Origin: Candidatus Aminicenans sakinawicola JGI OTU-1
GTDB taxonomy: Bacteria > Acidobacteriota > Aminicenantia > Aminicenantales > Aminicenantaceae
NCBI GenBank assembly: GCA_000493965.1
Contig: AWNV01000010.1
Coordinates: forward strand, 1-33,476
Length of the DNA: 33,476 nt
Direction: 5' to 3'
In this document: in pieces, positions 17,499 to 24,746 of the stretch
Layout: every line of letters starts with the position of its first letter
Numbering within the stretch: position 1 is the first letter of the stretch
The notes under the pieces: generated by a model
Databases searched by the model: none
Seen by the model: only the letters and a program-made list of their open reading frames with translations
What the model was told of the DNA's origin: nothing
Translations under genes and position numbers: made by a program

Positions 17499-17579
17499 TA
17501 GAACTGATTTATCCTTTTTGTAATCGTGCCATCTGGAAATGTTAAGATGGTAATTTTGATTCTAAAAGACTACCAGAAC

Positions 17580-17609
17580 TTTATATTATAGGTATATACG
17601 AGTTGTCAA
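17580..17609 (-). promoter_or_regulatory. Possible promoter for the LpxL-type gene
   Basis: On the minus strand TTGACA (17604-17609) is followed after 18 bases by TATAAA (17580-17585). A better -10, TATAAT, lies a few bases closer but at a poor 13-base spacing. It would allow the acyltransferase to be made independently of lpxK. Confidence 0.4.
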
Positions 17610-17618
17610 ATGTCATGT

Positions 17619-18704
17619 TTATATGATATTCCGCGATTTTTTCTCCGCTTTGAGGGAAGAGAGAACACTGGTGAAAAAAGCTTTTTCTGGTTTGAAGTCT
17701 ATTTTTAGGACGTAAATTGGTATTTTGAGAAAATCATCTAAGTTAACAATTTTCACGGCGTCCTTTTCTGAAGTGATGATTGCTTCAGCCTTGATTTTTT
17801 TAGACAGTGTTATGATTTTATCTAATGATGAAGACGGGTAAGAATGATGGTCTGGGAATTTGAGGAAAACGTCCGGCTTTATTCCTTCTGTGCCCAGCAG
17901 GGAGAAAAATCTCTCGGGGCTGGCGATTCCACAGAAAACAAGAGTTTTTTTTCCTCTTAAAACAGACGAAGATTCGCCTTTATTCTGCCCCAATCTGAAA
18001 AATCCTTTGACGTTCACAGAATATTCATAAAGCGAAGTCCCTGGGAAATGTTCATTTATTCTTTTTTTTGTACGAGCATCGATCCTTTTTTCTACAAGAA
18101 TTATATTTGCCCGCTTCAGGCAAGAGAAAGGTTCACGCAGGAAAATTCTTTCTGCAGGATCGTAAAGCACGATATCGATGTCCTTGGAGAGACCCCTGTA
18201 TTGAAATCCATCATCTAAAACAGCTGCATTAAAGCCTAAATTATCGGCTCTCCTGCAGGAAGAGAACCGGTCTTTCCCAACGAAGATACCAGCCTGAGGG
18301 ATTCGAAGGGCGACCATGAAAGGTTCATCGCCAGAATCTTCCCATTTTCCCAGGATGCTTTTGCCGTTAGAAAGTACTCCTCCTTTTTTCTCCCAGTTTC
18401 CTTTATAGCCTCTGGAAATCAACGCAGGTTTTAATCCTTCATTAAGAAGAGCTGACAGCAAGCTCATGGCAAGTGGGGTTTTTCCTGATCCCCCGAATGA
18501 AATATTTCCAATACTAATGACATATAAAGGAGCCTTCCTTGATTTGAATATGTTCAAGTTATAGAAACAATTGCGGGCCATGCAGCCTAATCTGTAAACT
18601 AAGAGGAATGGGTAAAGAAAATATTTCATCTTTCCAGAAATATATACTATTAGTTTTTTTGTTTCAAGACTAGACAGTATGTTTTTTTTAGCATGCCCCT
18701 CCAC
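17619..18704 (-). CDS. lpxK: Tetraacyldisaccharide 4'-kinase
   Basis: LpxK phosphorylates the 4' position of the lipid A disaccharide precursor at the inner membrane. The P-loop region ISIGNISFGGSGKTPLAMSL, the ALISRGYKG block, DDGFQYRGL with the catalytic Asp pair and the late ITSEKDAVK motif are all present. The N-terminus near MKYFLYPFLLVYRLG corresponds to the membrane helix. The start is unclear: a GTG at 18704 gives 361 residues, and an ATG at 18629 gives 336 residues, nearer the family norm. Neither has a well-spaced ribosome binding site. A transposase remnant ends only seven bases before the GTG, so the native 5' end may have been altered. Confidence 0.92.
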   Translation of the reverse strand: MEGHAKKNILSSLETKKLIVYISGKMKYFLYPFLLVYRLGCMARNCFYNLNIFKSRKAPLYVISIGNISFGGSGKTPLAMSLLSALLNEGLKPALISRGYKGNWEKKGGVLSNGKSILGKWEDSGDEPFMVALRIPQAGIFVGKDRFSSCRRADNLGFNAAVLDDGFQYRGLSKDIDIVLYDPAERIFLREPFSCLKRANIILVEKRIDARTKKRINEHFPGTSLYEYSVNVKGFFRLGQNKGESSSVLRGKKTLVFCGIASPERFFSLLGTEGIKPDVFLKFPDHHSYPSSSLDKIITLSKKIKAEAIITSEKDAVKIVNLDDFLKIPIYVLKIDFKPEKAFFTSVLSSLKAEKKSRNII

Positions 18705-18710
18705 CTCTTG

Positions 18711-18851
18711 CTAGTATTTCCCATGCTGGTAGCTAACTTGGCCCTCCTTCTCTAAAAAAGATAGTTGCTTGAGCGAAATCAGCGGTCGGATCATGTATTT
18801 ACCCACACGCTCGGCTTCTTCCTTTGTGTGAGCTTTGACTTTGCTGTTCGA
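18711..18851 (-). pseudogene. C-terminal remnant of an IS91-type (Y2) transposase
   Basis: A minus-strand frame of 46 codons ending in TAG at 18711 reads SKVKAHTKEEAERVGKYMIR, then PLISLKQLSFLEKEG and YQHGKY. The R-x-GKYMIRP-LSL-LSF-EGQV-Y pattern matches the C-terminal part of IS91/IS801-like transposases (Y2_Tnp family), as I know it. An in-frame TAA at 18852-18854 and frame breaks beyond it end the similarity, and no HUH catalytic region is present. It lies in the 259-base gap between lpxK and the propeller gene. Confidence 0.6.
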
Positions 18852-18963
18852 TTAAATGCTTACGATGGAATTCCTTATGGACTATTTTGGACATCAGGCT
18901 TTTGCAGAATAGAACTCGCTACAAGATTTTTGCCTACCTTTTCTAAGAGCGATCAATTCTTCG

Positions 18964-20100
18964 TCACTTTTCCCAAGTTGCCTGGTAGCGGCGGAGTAAG
19001 TGATATCCCCCTTCATTTTCTTCGAGCGTATAGAGTTTAGAGCCTTTCCACTTGAATGAAAGTCCATGGCTTTCGCAGCGACTGATAAACCGGCCTTCAA
19101 AGTCGAAAACATCGAGGATGTAGGCGGCTTTCTCGGCTCCTTTTTCATATGTACGCACAAAGAGGCGATTGTCTTCATCTAAGAAGACATAGCTGAAAGG
19201 AGGGTAGTTTTTTGGGAATACAAGATTTTCTTTGATATTGATTCCTGGAGTTTCAGGGATTTTCTTAATCATCTCCTCTTTATCGTCCTGGGTGATACGT
19301 ACGGGATCGTACTTTTTCTGGACGATTTTGAACAGTTTACCCTCGGGAGTATAGAATTTTATCTTGTATACGTCACTCCGCCCGTAGATAATATTCGAGC
19401 GGTTGTCAAATTGGTAGACGGAAGTGATTTCGAAGGGATTGATTTTTTTCCCTGAAAAAGGCGACGGCATACTCAAGCGGTCAATCTTGAACAGGGATTC
19501 GAACTTTGGATCATATTTTATGATATCGTAATGTATCTGATTTTCCGCGAAACTTAATTCCCGGCCGAGGAAATTCCCTTGTTTGTCCATTAGAATGTTT
19601 ATGAGACTCAGCTTTTTCGAATATGAAACCTCCCGAAGAAATTGAGCATCCAGCGTAAAAAATATCAATTTCCGATTTCCCGAATCCTCAATCATTAATT
19701 CTTGCTGAGGAGTCAGTTGGAGTCCGGTGGGCAGATTCCATTCTCCTGGTCCCTGGCCTTCTTTACCGAAAGTACCGTGAAACTTCCCTGAAGAATCGAA
19801 CATCTTGACATTTTTCTCTTTAAAATCGAGAACGAAGATACGACCATCATCAGCAATATCGAAGCCGGCGACTTGAGCAAAGTAAATCCCTGTATCATCT
19901 TTTTCTCCTATCGTAAGCTCTTTTTGGAGAAGAAGCTTTGAGGGAGTCCCTTTGAGAAACACTGGCATTTTTTTGTTTTCGATGACCTTGACATCCTCAA
20001 CCACTTGTATTTTCTGAATGGAAGCTATTCCTTGAATATTTAATAATATGATTCCGATAAATCCCAGAATAAATACACGCAAACACAAAACTTTTCTCAT
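18964..20100 (-). CDS. Exported 6-bladed beta-propeller protein
   Basis: This is a 378-residue protein with a signal peptide (hydrophobic stretch FILGFIGIILLNIQGIAS) and repeated NHL/6-bladed propeller units: AGFDIADDGRIFVLDFKEKN, VKMFDSSGKFHGTFGKEGQG, PGEWNLPTGLQLTPQQELMI and VFLDEDNRLFVRT. Such propellers bind ligands or partner proteins outside the cytoplasm; many are scattered in Aminicenantes and Bacteroidota genomes and few are characterised. AAGGA lies about five bases before the ATG. It is the third gene of the C39 operon, 57 bases after the lipoprotein. The C-terminus (LLRRYQATWEK) looks intact despite the transposase remnant just downstream. Confidence 0.85.
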   Translation of the reverse strand: MRKVLCLRVFILGFIGIILLNIQGIASIQKIQVVEDVKVIENKKMPVFLKGTPSKLLLQKELTIGEKDDTGIYFAQVAGFDIADDGRIFVLDFKEKNVKMFDSSGKFHGTFGKEGQGPGEWNLPTGLQLTPQQELMIEDSGNRKLIFFTLDAQFLREVSYSKKLSLINILMDKQGNFLGRELSFAENQIHYDIIKYDPKFESLFKIDRLSMPSPFSGKKINPFEITSVYQFDNRSNIIYGRSDVYKIKFYTPEGKLFKIVQKKYDPVRITQDDKEEMIKKIPETPGINIKENLVFPKNYPPFSYVFLDEDNRLFVRTYEKGAEKAAYILDVFDFEGRFISRCESHGLSFKWKGSKLYTLEENEGGYHLLRRYQATWEK

Positions 20101-20157
20101 TCTTTCCTTCTTAATAAGATGACCGAGACGAACTCTATCGGATAAGACCTTTTCCTT

Positions 20158-20403
20158 TTATTTATTATTTCGGTTCTGAAGAGCTCCAATAAGGAAAATC
20201 CATATGAATTCATCCGCACCCATGATTGTCTTTTCTTCTTTTTTTGTGATAGCGCCTCCTCCGGGCTCGCTTTCCTCAATTGGATTAAGTTCCTCCACCA
20301 AGGTTATTTTGACTTTCGACTCCTCCCGAAAAATAAGACCCCCCGTGGAGGCGCAGCTTCCAGCTAGAAGGCAAAGGATCAAAATAGCGATAAAAGGCTT
20401 CAT
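20158..20403 (-). CDS. Small lipoprotein
   Basis: This is an 81-residue protein with a lipoprotein signal peptide: MKPFIAILILCLLAGSCAST, lipobox LAGSC with Cys17 as the lipidated residue. The mature part is charged (EESKVKITLVEELNPIEES) and ends with a hydrophobic stretch (EFIWIFLIGAL). I recognise no family. Its ATG overlaps the stop of the C39 peptidase gene as ATGA, so translation is coupled. GGGAG lies nine bases upstream. It may be a substrate, anchor or cofactor of the peptidase; this is inference from the overlap. Confidence 0.75.
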   Translation of the reverse strand: MKPFIAILILCLLAGSCASTGGLIFREESKVKITLVEELNPIEESEPGGGAITKKEEKTIMGADEFIWIFLIGALQNRNNK

Positions 20404-21407
20404 TTTTGTTTCTCCCTTATTTTCATTATCCAGGCTTCGTATTTCTTTTTAAAATATTCTCGCTCGGAAAGCTTTCTCGCTTCATGGATGAGGTCAAGAG
20501 CCTTTTCATAATTCCCCTTCTCATATTCTATCTCAGCCAGGACATCAAGGCAAAAGGGGTTTGTGGGTTCCTTTTTAAAGGCTTGCTGGGCATACTCCTC
20601 GGCCTCTCCAAAAGCCCCCGCTTTAAGAAGGGTAAAGGCCAGACTATAAAGATAGATTGATCTCTGGGTCTTCCTTAGGGCTTTCTCCCAGTAGCACAGG
20701 GATTCCTCAAAATTTCCCCTTCTGAACAAGGCCCTTGCCATATCCCGATAGAACACCTCGCTCTCTTTGTATTCCTCTTTTACCAAAGAGTCATTCTTGA
20801 CAACTACTTCCGCCCATTTTTCCTCTCCCTCGAAGTTCCAGAGCTCCAGAAAATCTTTCTCTTTCGCCCGAAGGGCCTTTCCCAAAAGTGGGTCCTGAAA
20901 GACAATCAAATCTTCCTCATAGCCAATGACCAGCCGAAAATGCCCTTTGTCTACTTCTTTAGAGACTTTTTGAAAAACAACGACAGGAATACCCCGGGAG
21001 ACAAAATCCTTTAAAACATCCAAATCAGCCTTGAAAGAGTAACTCTTGAGACCTTTTTCTCGCGGATAAAAGACCATCTCCGAAAGCTTGACCACCTTCT
21101 CTTTCTTATTGAAAGTCGCCTCCGCAATCTGCTTCTGCTTTTTGTTGATGCCGTTCATATACAGAACAGTCCTTAAAACAGCTGGCCCACACCATTCCCT
21201 TTTCTTCTGCTTATGGAATTTAATCCCATTAAGAATAATACCTTTTTTGGTGGTTTTCACTTTGACTTTCTGCGCTGAGATTCCCCCAACAAAGGGTGAA
21301 GCCAATAGAGCCAAAACAAGAATTGCGATTATCCTTTTCTTTTTCATCCCTTTCAAGCACGATAGGAATTTCTTTTTTTGTTCATGACGATTTTGTCTGG
21401 ATTTCAT
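20400..21407 (-). CDS. C39-like cysteine peptidase with C-terminal TPR repeats
   Basis: This 335-residue protein has a basic N-terminus and a signal or anchor helix (KRIIAILVLALLASPFVGGI), a peptidase C39-like domain (about 55-195) and TPR repeats (about 220-320). The catalytic residues are in REWCGPAVLRTVLYMNG (Cys near 73), KGHFRLVIGYEED (His near 160) and VFQDPLLG (Asp near 174). C39 enzymes usually cut double-glycine leaders and are fused to ABC exporters; no exporter is encoded here. The TPR units FYRDMARALFRRGNFEESLC and AEEYAQQAFKKEPTNPFCLD suggest protein binding. I start at the ATG at 21407, which has GGTGGA seven bases upstream. It heads an operon with the small lipoprotein and the propeller. 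Confidence 0.85.
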   Translation of the reverse strand: MKSRQNRHEQKKKFLSCLKGMKKKRIIAILVLALLASPFVGGISAQKVKVKTTKKGIILNGIKFHKQKKREWCGPAVLRTVLYMNGINKKQKQIAEATFNKKEKVVKLSEMVFYPREKGLKSYSFKADLDVLKDFVSRGIPVVVFQKVSKEVDKGHFRLVIGYEEDLIVFQDPLLGKALRAKEKDFLELWNFEGEEKWAEVVVKNDSLVKEEYKESEVFYRDMARALFRRGNFEESLCYWEKALRKTQRSIYLYSLAFTLLKAGAFGEAEEYAQQAFKKEPTNPFCLDVLAEIEYEKGNYEKALDLIHEARKLSEREYFKKKYEAWIMKIREKQK

Positions 21408-21440
21408 CAAATTTCCACCCTCTGAGCTGCTGCATCAACA

Positions 21441-21470
21441 ATAATACACGGAACAAACATATCAAGTCAA
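21441..21470 (-). promoter_or_regulatory. Promoter of the C39-lipoprotein-propeller operon
   Basis: On the minus strand TTGACT (21465-21470) and TATTAT (21441-21446) are separated by 18 bases, about 27 bases before the predicted leader and start at 21407. The same arrangement is duplicated at 23036-23065. Confidence 0.55.
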
Positions 21471-21495
21471 CAAGAAGTCCGCAAGAAATAAAGAA

Positions 21496-21840
21496 TCATC
21501 CATTCTGCCTGTGCGTGACAGCACGCAGACAGGTCACCACATTCCTCACGTCTCTTTGACATGGCAGATTGGGTGGGTAATAGCAGTAATTGTAGGGCTT
21601 ATATGATCCCCAGTACCTAGTTTCATATGTTTGATACGGTTCAGTTGCCTTATAAAATACGAAAAGTTTGTTTATAGCATATCCACTAATTGTTTTCCTC
21701 TCTCCTGTGGAAAGATCTATGAAACTATAGGGAGTCAACCAGTTTGTTGAGCCATGTAATTTTAAATATTGCGGTCCCCCAGTTCACTGGCAAGAAGCAC
21801 ATGCTCCTAAAACCACCATTCTTTTTGATAAATGTGTCAT
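21496..21840 (-). pseudogene. Wrecked SIR2-like gene
   Basis: One minus-strand frame starts with ATG at 21840 (AGGAG just upstream) and reads MTHLSKRMVVLGACASCQ, an in-frame TGA (21784-21786), then GGPQYLKLHGSTNWLTPYSF and later YNYCYYPPNLP. VVLGA-x-AS at the N-terminus recalls the nucleotide-binding GAGAS loop of SIR2-family proteins, and LKLHGS-x-NW is the recurring motif of SIR2-like proteins in defence systems. In a complete protein these lie far apart, so a large internal deletion is likely, besides the stop codon. The C-terminus runs into a REP-like hairpin. It lies 107 bases downstream of the 302-residue orphan gene, on the same strand. The assignment rests on motifs only. Confidence 0.55.
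21508..21533. repeat. REP-like hairpin
   Basis: The arms CCTGTGCGTG (21508-21517) and CACGCAGACAGG (21522-21533) pair completely apart from a two-base AG bulge, with a 4-base loop. No T-run follows on either side. It marks the point where the SIR2-like remnant breaks off. Confidence 0.55.
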
Positions 21841-21947
21841 TCTCCTGTATCACCACAAAATTTATAATTCCACTCCAGTAATCATGGTTATCCTTTCTTT
21901 TTCTGGCATCCTCACCGCAAGAGAGCCAAATCAGTTGAATAGCACCC

Positions 21948-22856
21948 CTAAAACTGAAGTATTATTTTTAGTCTGCCATTTACAAATTCAGGTCGATCAC
22001 GTGATTGAATGATTGTATTATACTCGGTCCCTCCTAATATTTTATAAATATATGCTTCATGAATTAGGTTGATCTTACCAACAAGAAATTGAAGGCTTTC
22101 ATAGATTGCATGAGCATCTAAATCCCCACTGAAAACACTTGCGATGCTATCATAATTGAATTTTATTCTTTTACGATATAATAGACTTAAAATATTTGTA
22201 GGACCCAACCTATCCGATACAATTTCCCAATCCTCTCTATTGAAGGATTTCTTTCTTTTGTCCTGCTTTGTATGTCTTTTCACATCTTCTTTTTTCGTTT
22301 TCAAATCAATTTCACGAGTCGCATTTAGAAATTGAGATATTTGAGTTTGCATTGAGTCTTTATCCCCAGGTATATATTCAACTGTGCTTCTTACTGAAGA
22401 TCTAGACACACCACTTTGCGATATTTGATACATTCCTCCATTTGCATAAAAAGAAAGAAAATCTGGGTATTTTCCTTCTTTTATTAAGCACCCAATTTTT
22501 TTTATTACCGTAGAATGGCGATCTTCTGTAAAACCAGCAGTTTTAAAAAAGCCTAAAATAATGCAGTAACACGAATAGTACGCCTGTGGAAACGCCCATT
22601 GAATCGCAAATGAGTTTGCGGGATCATCGAACAAATACTTACTCATCATCAATATATTTTCAGTATTCCAACCGTTTGTGAGCCATTTTTCTATTTCATT
22701 CCTACAGTATGTTGCACATCTCCTAAATCTGTTGTTCTCTACTGCTCTCCTTAGATCAGCCTCAATATTCTTGCTTGAAATATAATCCTTAAGTGCTCTG
22801 AATTGCCTCGTCATCATTTTAGCAGGGAATGCATTGGTATCTACTAAATTTGGCAT
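21948..22856 (-). CDS. Unrecognised 302-aa protein with a HEPN-like central region
   Basis: This is an intact soluble protein with no family I can name. The N-terminal third is helical (ALKDYISSKNIEADLRRAVE). The segment AFPQAYYSCYCIILGFFKTA, then GFTEDRHSTVIKKIGCLI, has the rhythm of a HEPN helix pair, in which an A-Y-x-A-F helix is followed by an R/K-x-H helix; I infer this fold with low certainty. A lysine-rich linker (about 190-210) precedes a C-terminal helical part with NLIHEAYIYKILGG (in part). The ATG has AAGGA seven bases upstream and a good promoter. The gene is AT-rich and sits in an insert between copies of a duplicated promoter, upstream of a SIR2-like remnant, which suggests transfer and perhaps a defence role. 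Confidence 0.75.
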   Translation of the reverse strand: MPNLVDTNAFPAKMMTRQFRALKDYISSKNIEADLRRAVENNRFRRCATYCRNEIEKWLTNGWNTENILMMSKYLFDDPANSFAIQWAFPQAYYSCYCIILGFFKTAGFTEDRHSTVIKKIGCLIKEGKYPDFLSFYANGGMYQISQSGVSRSSVRSTVEYIPGDKDSMQTQISQFLNATREIDLKTKKEDVKRHTKQDKRKKSFNREDWEIVSDRLGPTNILSLLYRKRIKFNYDSIASVFSGDLDAHAIYESLQFLVGKINLIHEAYIYKILGGTEYNTIIQSRDRPEFVNGRLKIILQF

Positions 22857-22905
22857 TTGCTATTCCTTTTGCTTGATCTCGTCGTTCAATCCTATCTTAA
22901 CGGTA

Positions 22906-22935
22906 TTTATATCAGATAGTAGAGGTTAGAGTCAA
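22906..22935 (-). promoter_or_regulatory. Promoter of the 302-aa orphan gene
   Basis: On the minus strand TTGACT (22930-22935) and TATAAA (22906-22911) are separated by 18 bases, about 43 bases before the ATG at 22856. Confidence 0.55.
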
Positions 22936-22951
22936 TTTTGCATCACATCAT

Positions 22952-23066
22952 CATAGAAGGAATTTGCTTTTTGGAATTGCTTTGATTTCTACTCATTTTC
23001 GTTCAATTTTCACCCTCTGAGCTGCTATATTAAAAATAACACATGGAATAAACATATTCAGTCAAT
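22952..23066 (-). repeat. Second, decayed copy of the C39 operon promoter and 5' end
   Basis: Bases 23009-23065 closely match 21413-21470: both carry CACCCTCTGAGCTGCT, then a spaced ATAATACACGGAACAAACAT-like stretch (here ATAACACATGGAATAAACAT) and AGTCAA. Read on the minus strand this is TTGACT-18-TGTTAT followed by CTCAGAGGGTG. Similarity continues weakly to about 22952, which would correspond to the first codons of the peptidase, but this copy's frame stops after about 18 codons. It is therefore a truncated duplicate, not a second gene. It bounds the accessory insert on its right side. Confidence 0.6.
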
Positions 23067-23255
23067 AAACCCAAATAATCGGATAAGAAGATTTTTCATC
23101 AAATTACTGATTAATTTTCACTAATTTTACTTCCCAGCCCTTAGAGATCTACATCTTTTGTCATGCCTCTATTATACCAGTTCTTATGGGGTAGTAGAGG
23201 CCTTTATTTAAATAATCCGGCTACTTGGTAAGATTTATCCGATTATTTGGGTTTA
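23066..23255. mobile_element. MITE-like element with 21-bp perfect terminal inverted repeats
   Basis: Bases 23066-23086 (starting TAAACCCAAATAATCGG) are exactly repeated in inverted orientation at 23235-23255, enclosing 148 bases without a gene. Both outer ends are TA, consistent with the TA target duplication of IS630/Tc1-mariner-type transposons; this family link is inference. The last bases of the right repeat form part of the -35 box of the following lipoprotein gene. Confidence 0.65.
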
Positions 23256-23281
23256 CATGTATAGCTTGATTGTTTTATAAT
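23252..23281 (+). promoter_or_regulatory. Promoter partly made by the right end of the MITE-like element
   Basis: TTTACA (23252-23257) and a perfect TATAAT (23276-23281) are separated by 18 bases. The first four bases of the -35 box belong to the terminal inverted repeat. The ATG at 23315 lies about 27 bases after the predicted transcription start. Confidence 0.55.
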
Positions 23282-23314
23282 TTTAAACAGTTTTTTGATA
23301 CAAGGAGGATGGAA

Positions 23315-24178
23315 ATGTTGAAAAAATCAGCTGTTTTGTTTGTTTTAATAATGTCTTTAATTACCTTTAGTTGTATGAAAAAAGCGCAGATTAAAGGAAT
23401 TGACCTTGATGTTACTTTTTCCGATGAAAAACTTTCAGATTACTTGATGACAGACATGCAGTTTAAATGGAGCACTAATAGCCAATTTGTAAAAACCGGT
23501 GAAGATTTCAATATTTTTGTGCATTTTTGGCACAACAGAAATCTTCTATTCAGAGAAGATCATATTCCTGAAGTTCCTACATCCGAATGGGAGCCAGATA
23601 AAGAATACATATATTCACGAAGGATTTTTATTCCTACTTTTATAGATGAATTTGATCCTGATTTTAAGGGAGAAGAGACTTTGAAGCTGTCTGTTGGGTT
23701 CTATTCACCTTATGACATAAGCGGAAAATCAAAGAAGGAGATTTTAGTCAAAAAAATAAAGATTTTCCCTCCTCCCATTGACACTCCTGATATTATTTAT
23801 GAAGATGGATGGTATAATGAGGAAGTTAACCCTGAGTCATTTCTTAAACAGTGGAGATGGACTTCAAAAGAAGCGAAATGTTTTATTGATAATCCTCATC
23901 GGGATGCTTTGTTAATTATAAGAGGGGGAGTTTATCAAGAAGCGTTAAAGGACCAAAAGATTATTTTTAAAGTCAATGATTCAGTTATAGATGAGTTTAT
24001 CTCGGAAGAAAGGTATTTTGATAAATCTTATGATATTAAAAAGGAAATGCTTGGTGACGAGGAAGAATTTTACCTGGTAATTTCAACTGATAAAACCTTT
24101 ATTCCGGCTAAGACATTACCTAATTCTACTGATGAAAGAGAATTAGGAATTCAGATATCCTTCATTTATTTCAGATAA
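23315..24178 (+). CDS. Putative lipoprotein of unknown function
   Basis: This is a 287-residue exported protein. The N-terminus MEMLKKSAVLFVLIMSLITF is followed by SCMKK, a lipobox-like site with Cys22 although the preceding residues are not ideal. The mature part is acidic and beta-rich, with YDISGKSKKEILVKKIKIFP and several aromatic-rich strands; no family is recognised. I choose the ATG at 23315 because AAGGAGG is spaced six bases upstream. The frame continues upstream to 23270, but that would start before the predicted transcription start. It stands alone and is convergent with the next gene. Confidence 0.75.
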   Translation: MLKKSAVLFVLIMSLITFSCMKKAQIKGIDLDVTFSDEKLSDYLMTDMQFKWSTNSQFVKTGEDFNIFVHFWHNRNLLFREDHIPEVPTSEWEPDKEYIYSRRIFIPTFIDEFDPDFKGEETLKLSVGFYSPYDISGKSKKEILVKKIKIFPPPIDTPDIIYEDGWYNEEVNPESFLKQWRWTSKEAKCFIDNPHRDALLIIRGGVYQEALKDQKIIFKVNDSVIDEFISEERYFDKSYDIKKEMLGDEEEFYLVISTDKTFIPAKTLPNSTDERELGIQISFIYFR

Positions 24179-24207
24179 TCGGGTTTAATCGGAAAGGATT
24201 GAGTTTG

Positions 24208-24732
24208 TTACTTTTTTATTGAGTCAAGTTCCTTTTTTGCTTTATCTGCATCCTGTTGGGCTTTTTGAAGTTTAAGATAAGTTTCACTAATTTCTCTTTG
24301 GATTTTATCTCTCGGGGTCATGTCATCCAGACTGTAAAATTCCTGCCAAAGTGCATTCATTTTTAGTGTTAAGAGAGCTACATATTCTTTCGCCTTTGAC
24401 CATTTATCTTCAAGGTTTGTGAGAGTTGTAGGCCTTGCAGAGTCGATATTTTTAACAGTTGATGGAGGTCTTATCCTTACAGGGATCTGTTTGGGAGTTT
24501 CTTTTCTTATTGGCTGTTTATTTTTAACCAGTTTGACCTGGGGATTGGATACAGCAGGTGTTTTTCTTATTTTTTTTAGGTCAGCATTAGTTATGACTAT
24601 ACTCTTTTTCCCTTTAAGATTTGCCCTTCTTTCTTTTTCTTTATTGGCCAGTTCAACAAGACTCTGCGAAGAGAGAAATGATGCAAACAGAATAGTGAGA
24701 AAGAAAACTGTAATGAATCTATTAATGCCCAT
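24208..24732 (-). CDS. Exported coiled-coil protein of unknown function
   Basis: This is a 174-residue protein with a signal peptide (INRFITVFFLTILFASFLSS). The stretch SLVELANKEKERRANLKGKK, then SIVITNADLKK, recurs in small exported proteins I recall from Acidobacteria and Aminicenantes. A proline- and lysine-rich linker (about 60-100) leads into a C-terminal coiled coil ending QKAQQDADKAKKELDSIKK. No enzymatic motif is seen. A good promoter (24747-24775) lies so close that the leader would be only about eight bases, with no clear ribosome binding site. Confidence 0.72.
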   Translation of the reverse strand: MGINRFITVFFLTILFASFLSSQSLVELANKEKERRANLKGKKSIVITNADLKKIRKTPAVSNPQVKLVKNKQPIRKETPKQIPVRIRPPSTVKNIDSARPTTLTNLEDKWSKAKEYVALLTLKMNALWQEFYSLDDMTPRDKIQREISETYLKLQKAQQDADKAKKELDSIKK

Positions 24733-24746
24733 TTTCTTATATATAT

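Noticed and set aside
18894..19178. 94-aa minus-strand frame overlapping the propeller gene's 3' end
   Set aside because: It is a frame-shifted reading of the propeller gene, whose own C-terminus looks normal.
21496..21738. 80-aa frame taken as an independent small gene
   Set aside because: It begins at an internal TTG within the SIR2-like motif KLHGSTNWL and its tail is encoded by a REP-like hairpin; it is part of the pseudogene.
22952..23066. Second C39 peptidase gene from the duplicated promoter
   Set aside because: The frame after the duplicated leader stops after about 18 codons and none of the peptidase domain is present.
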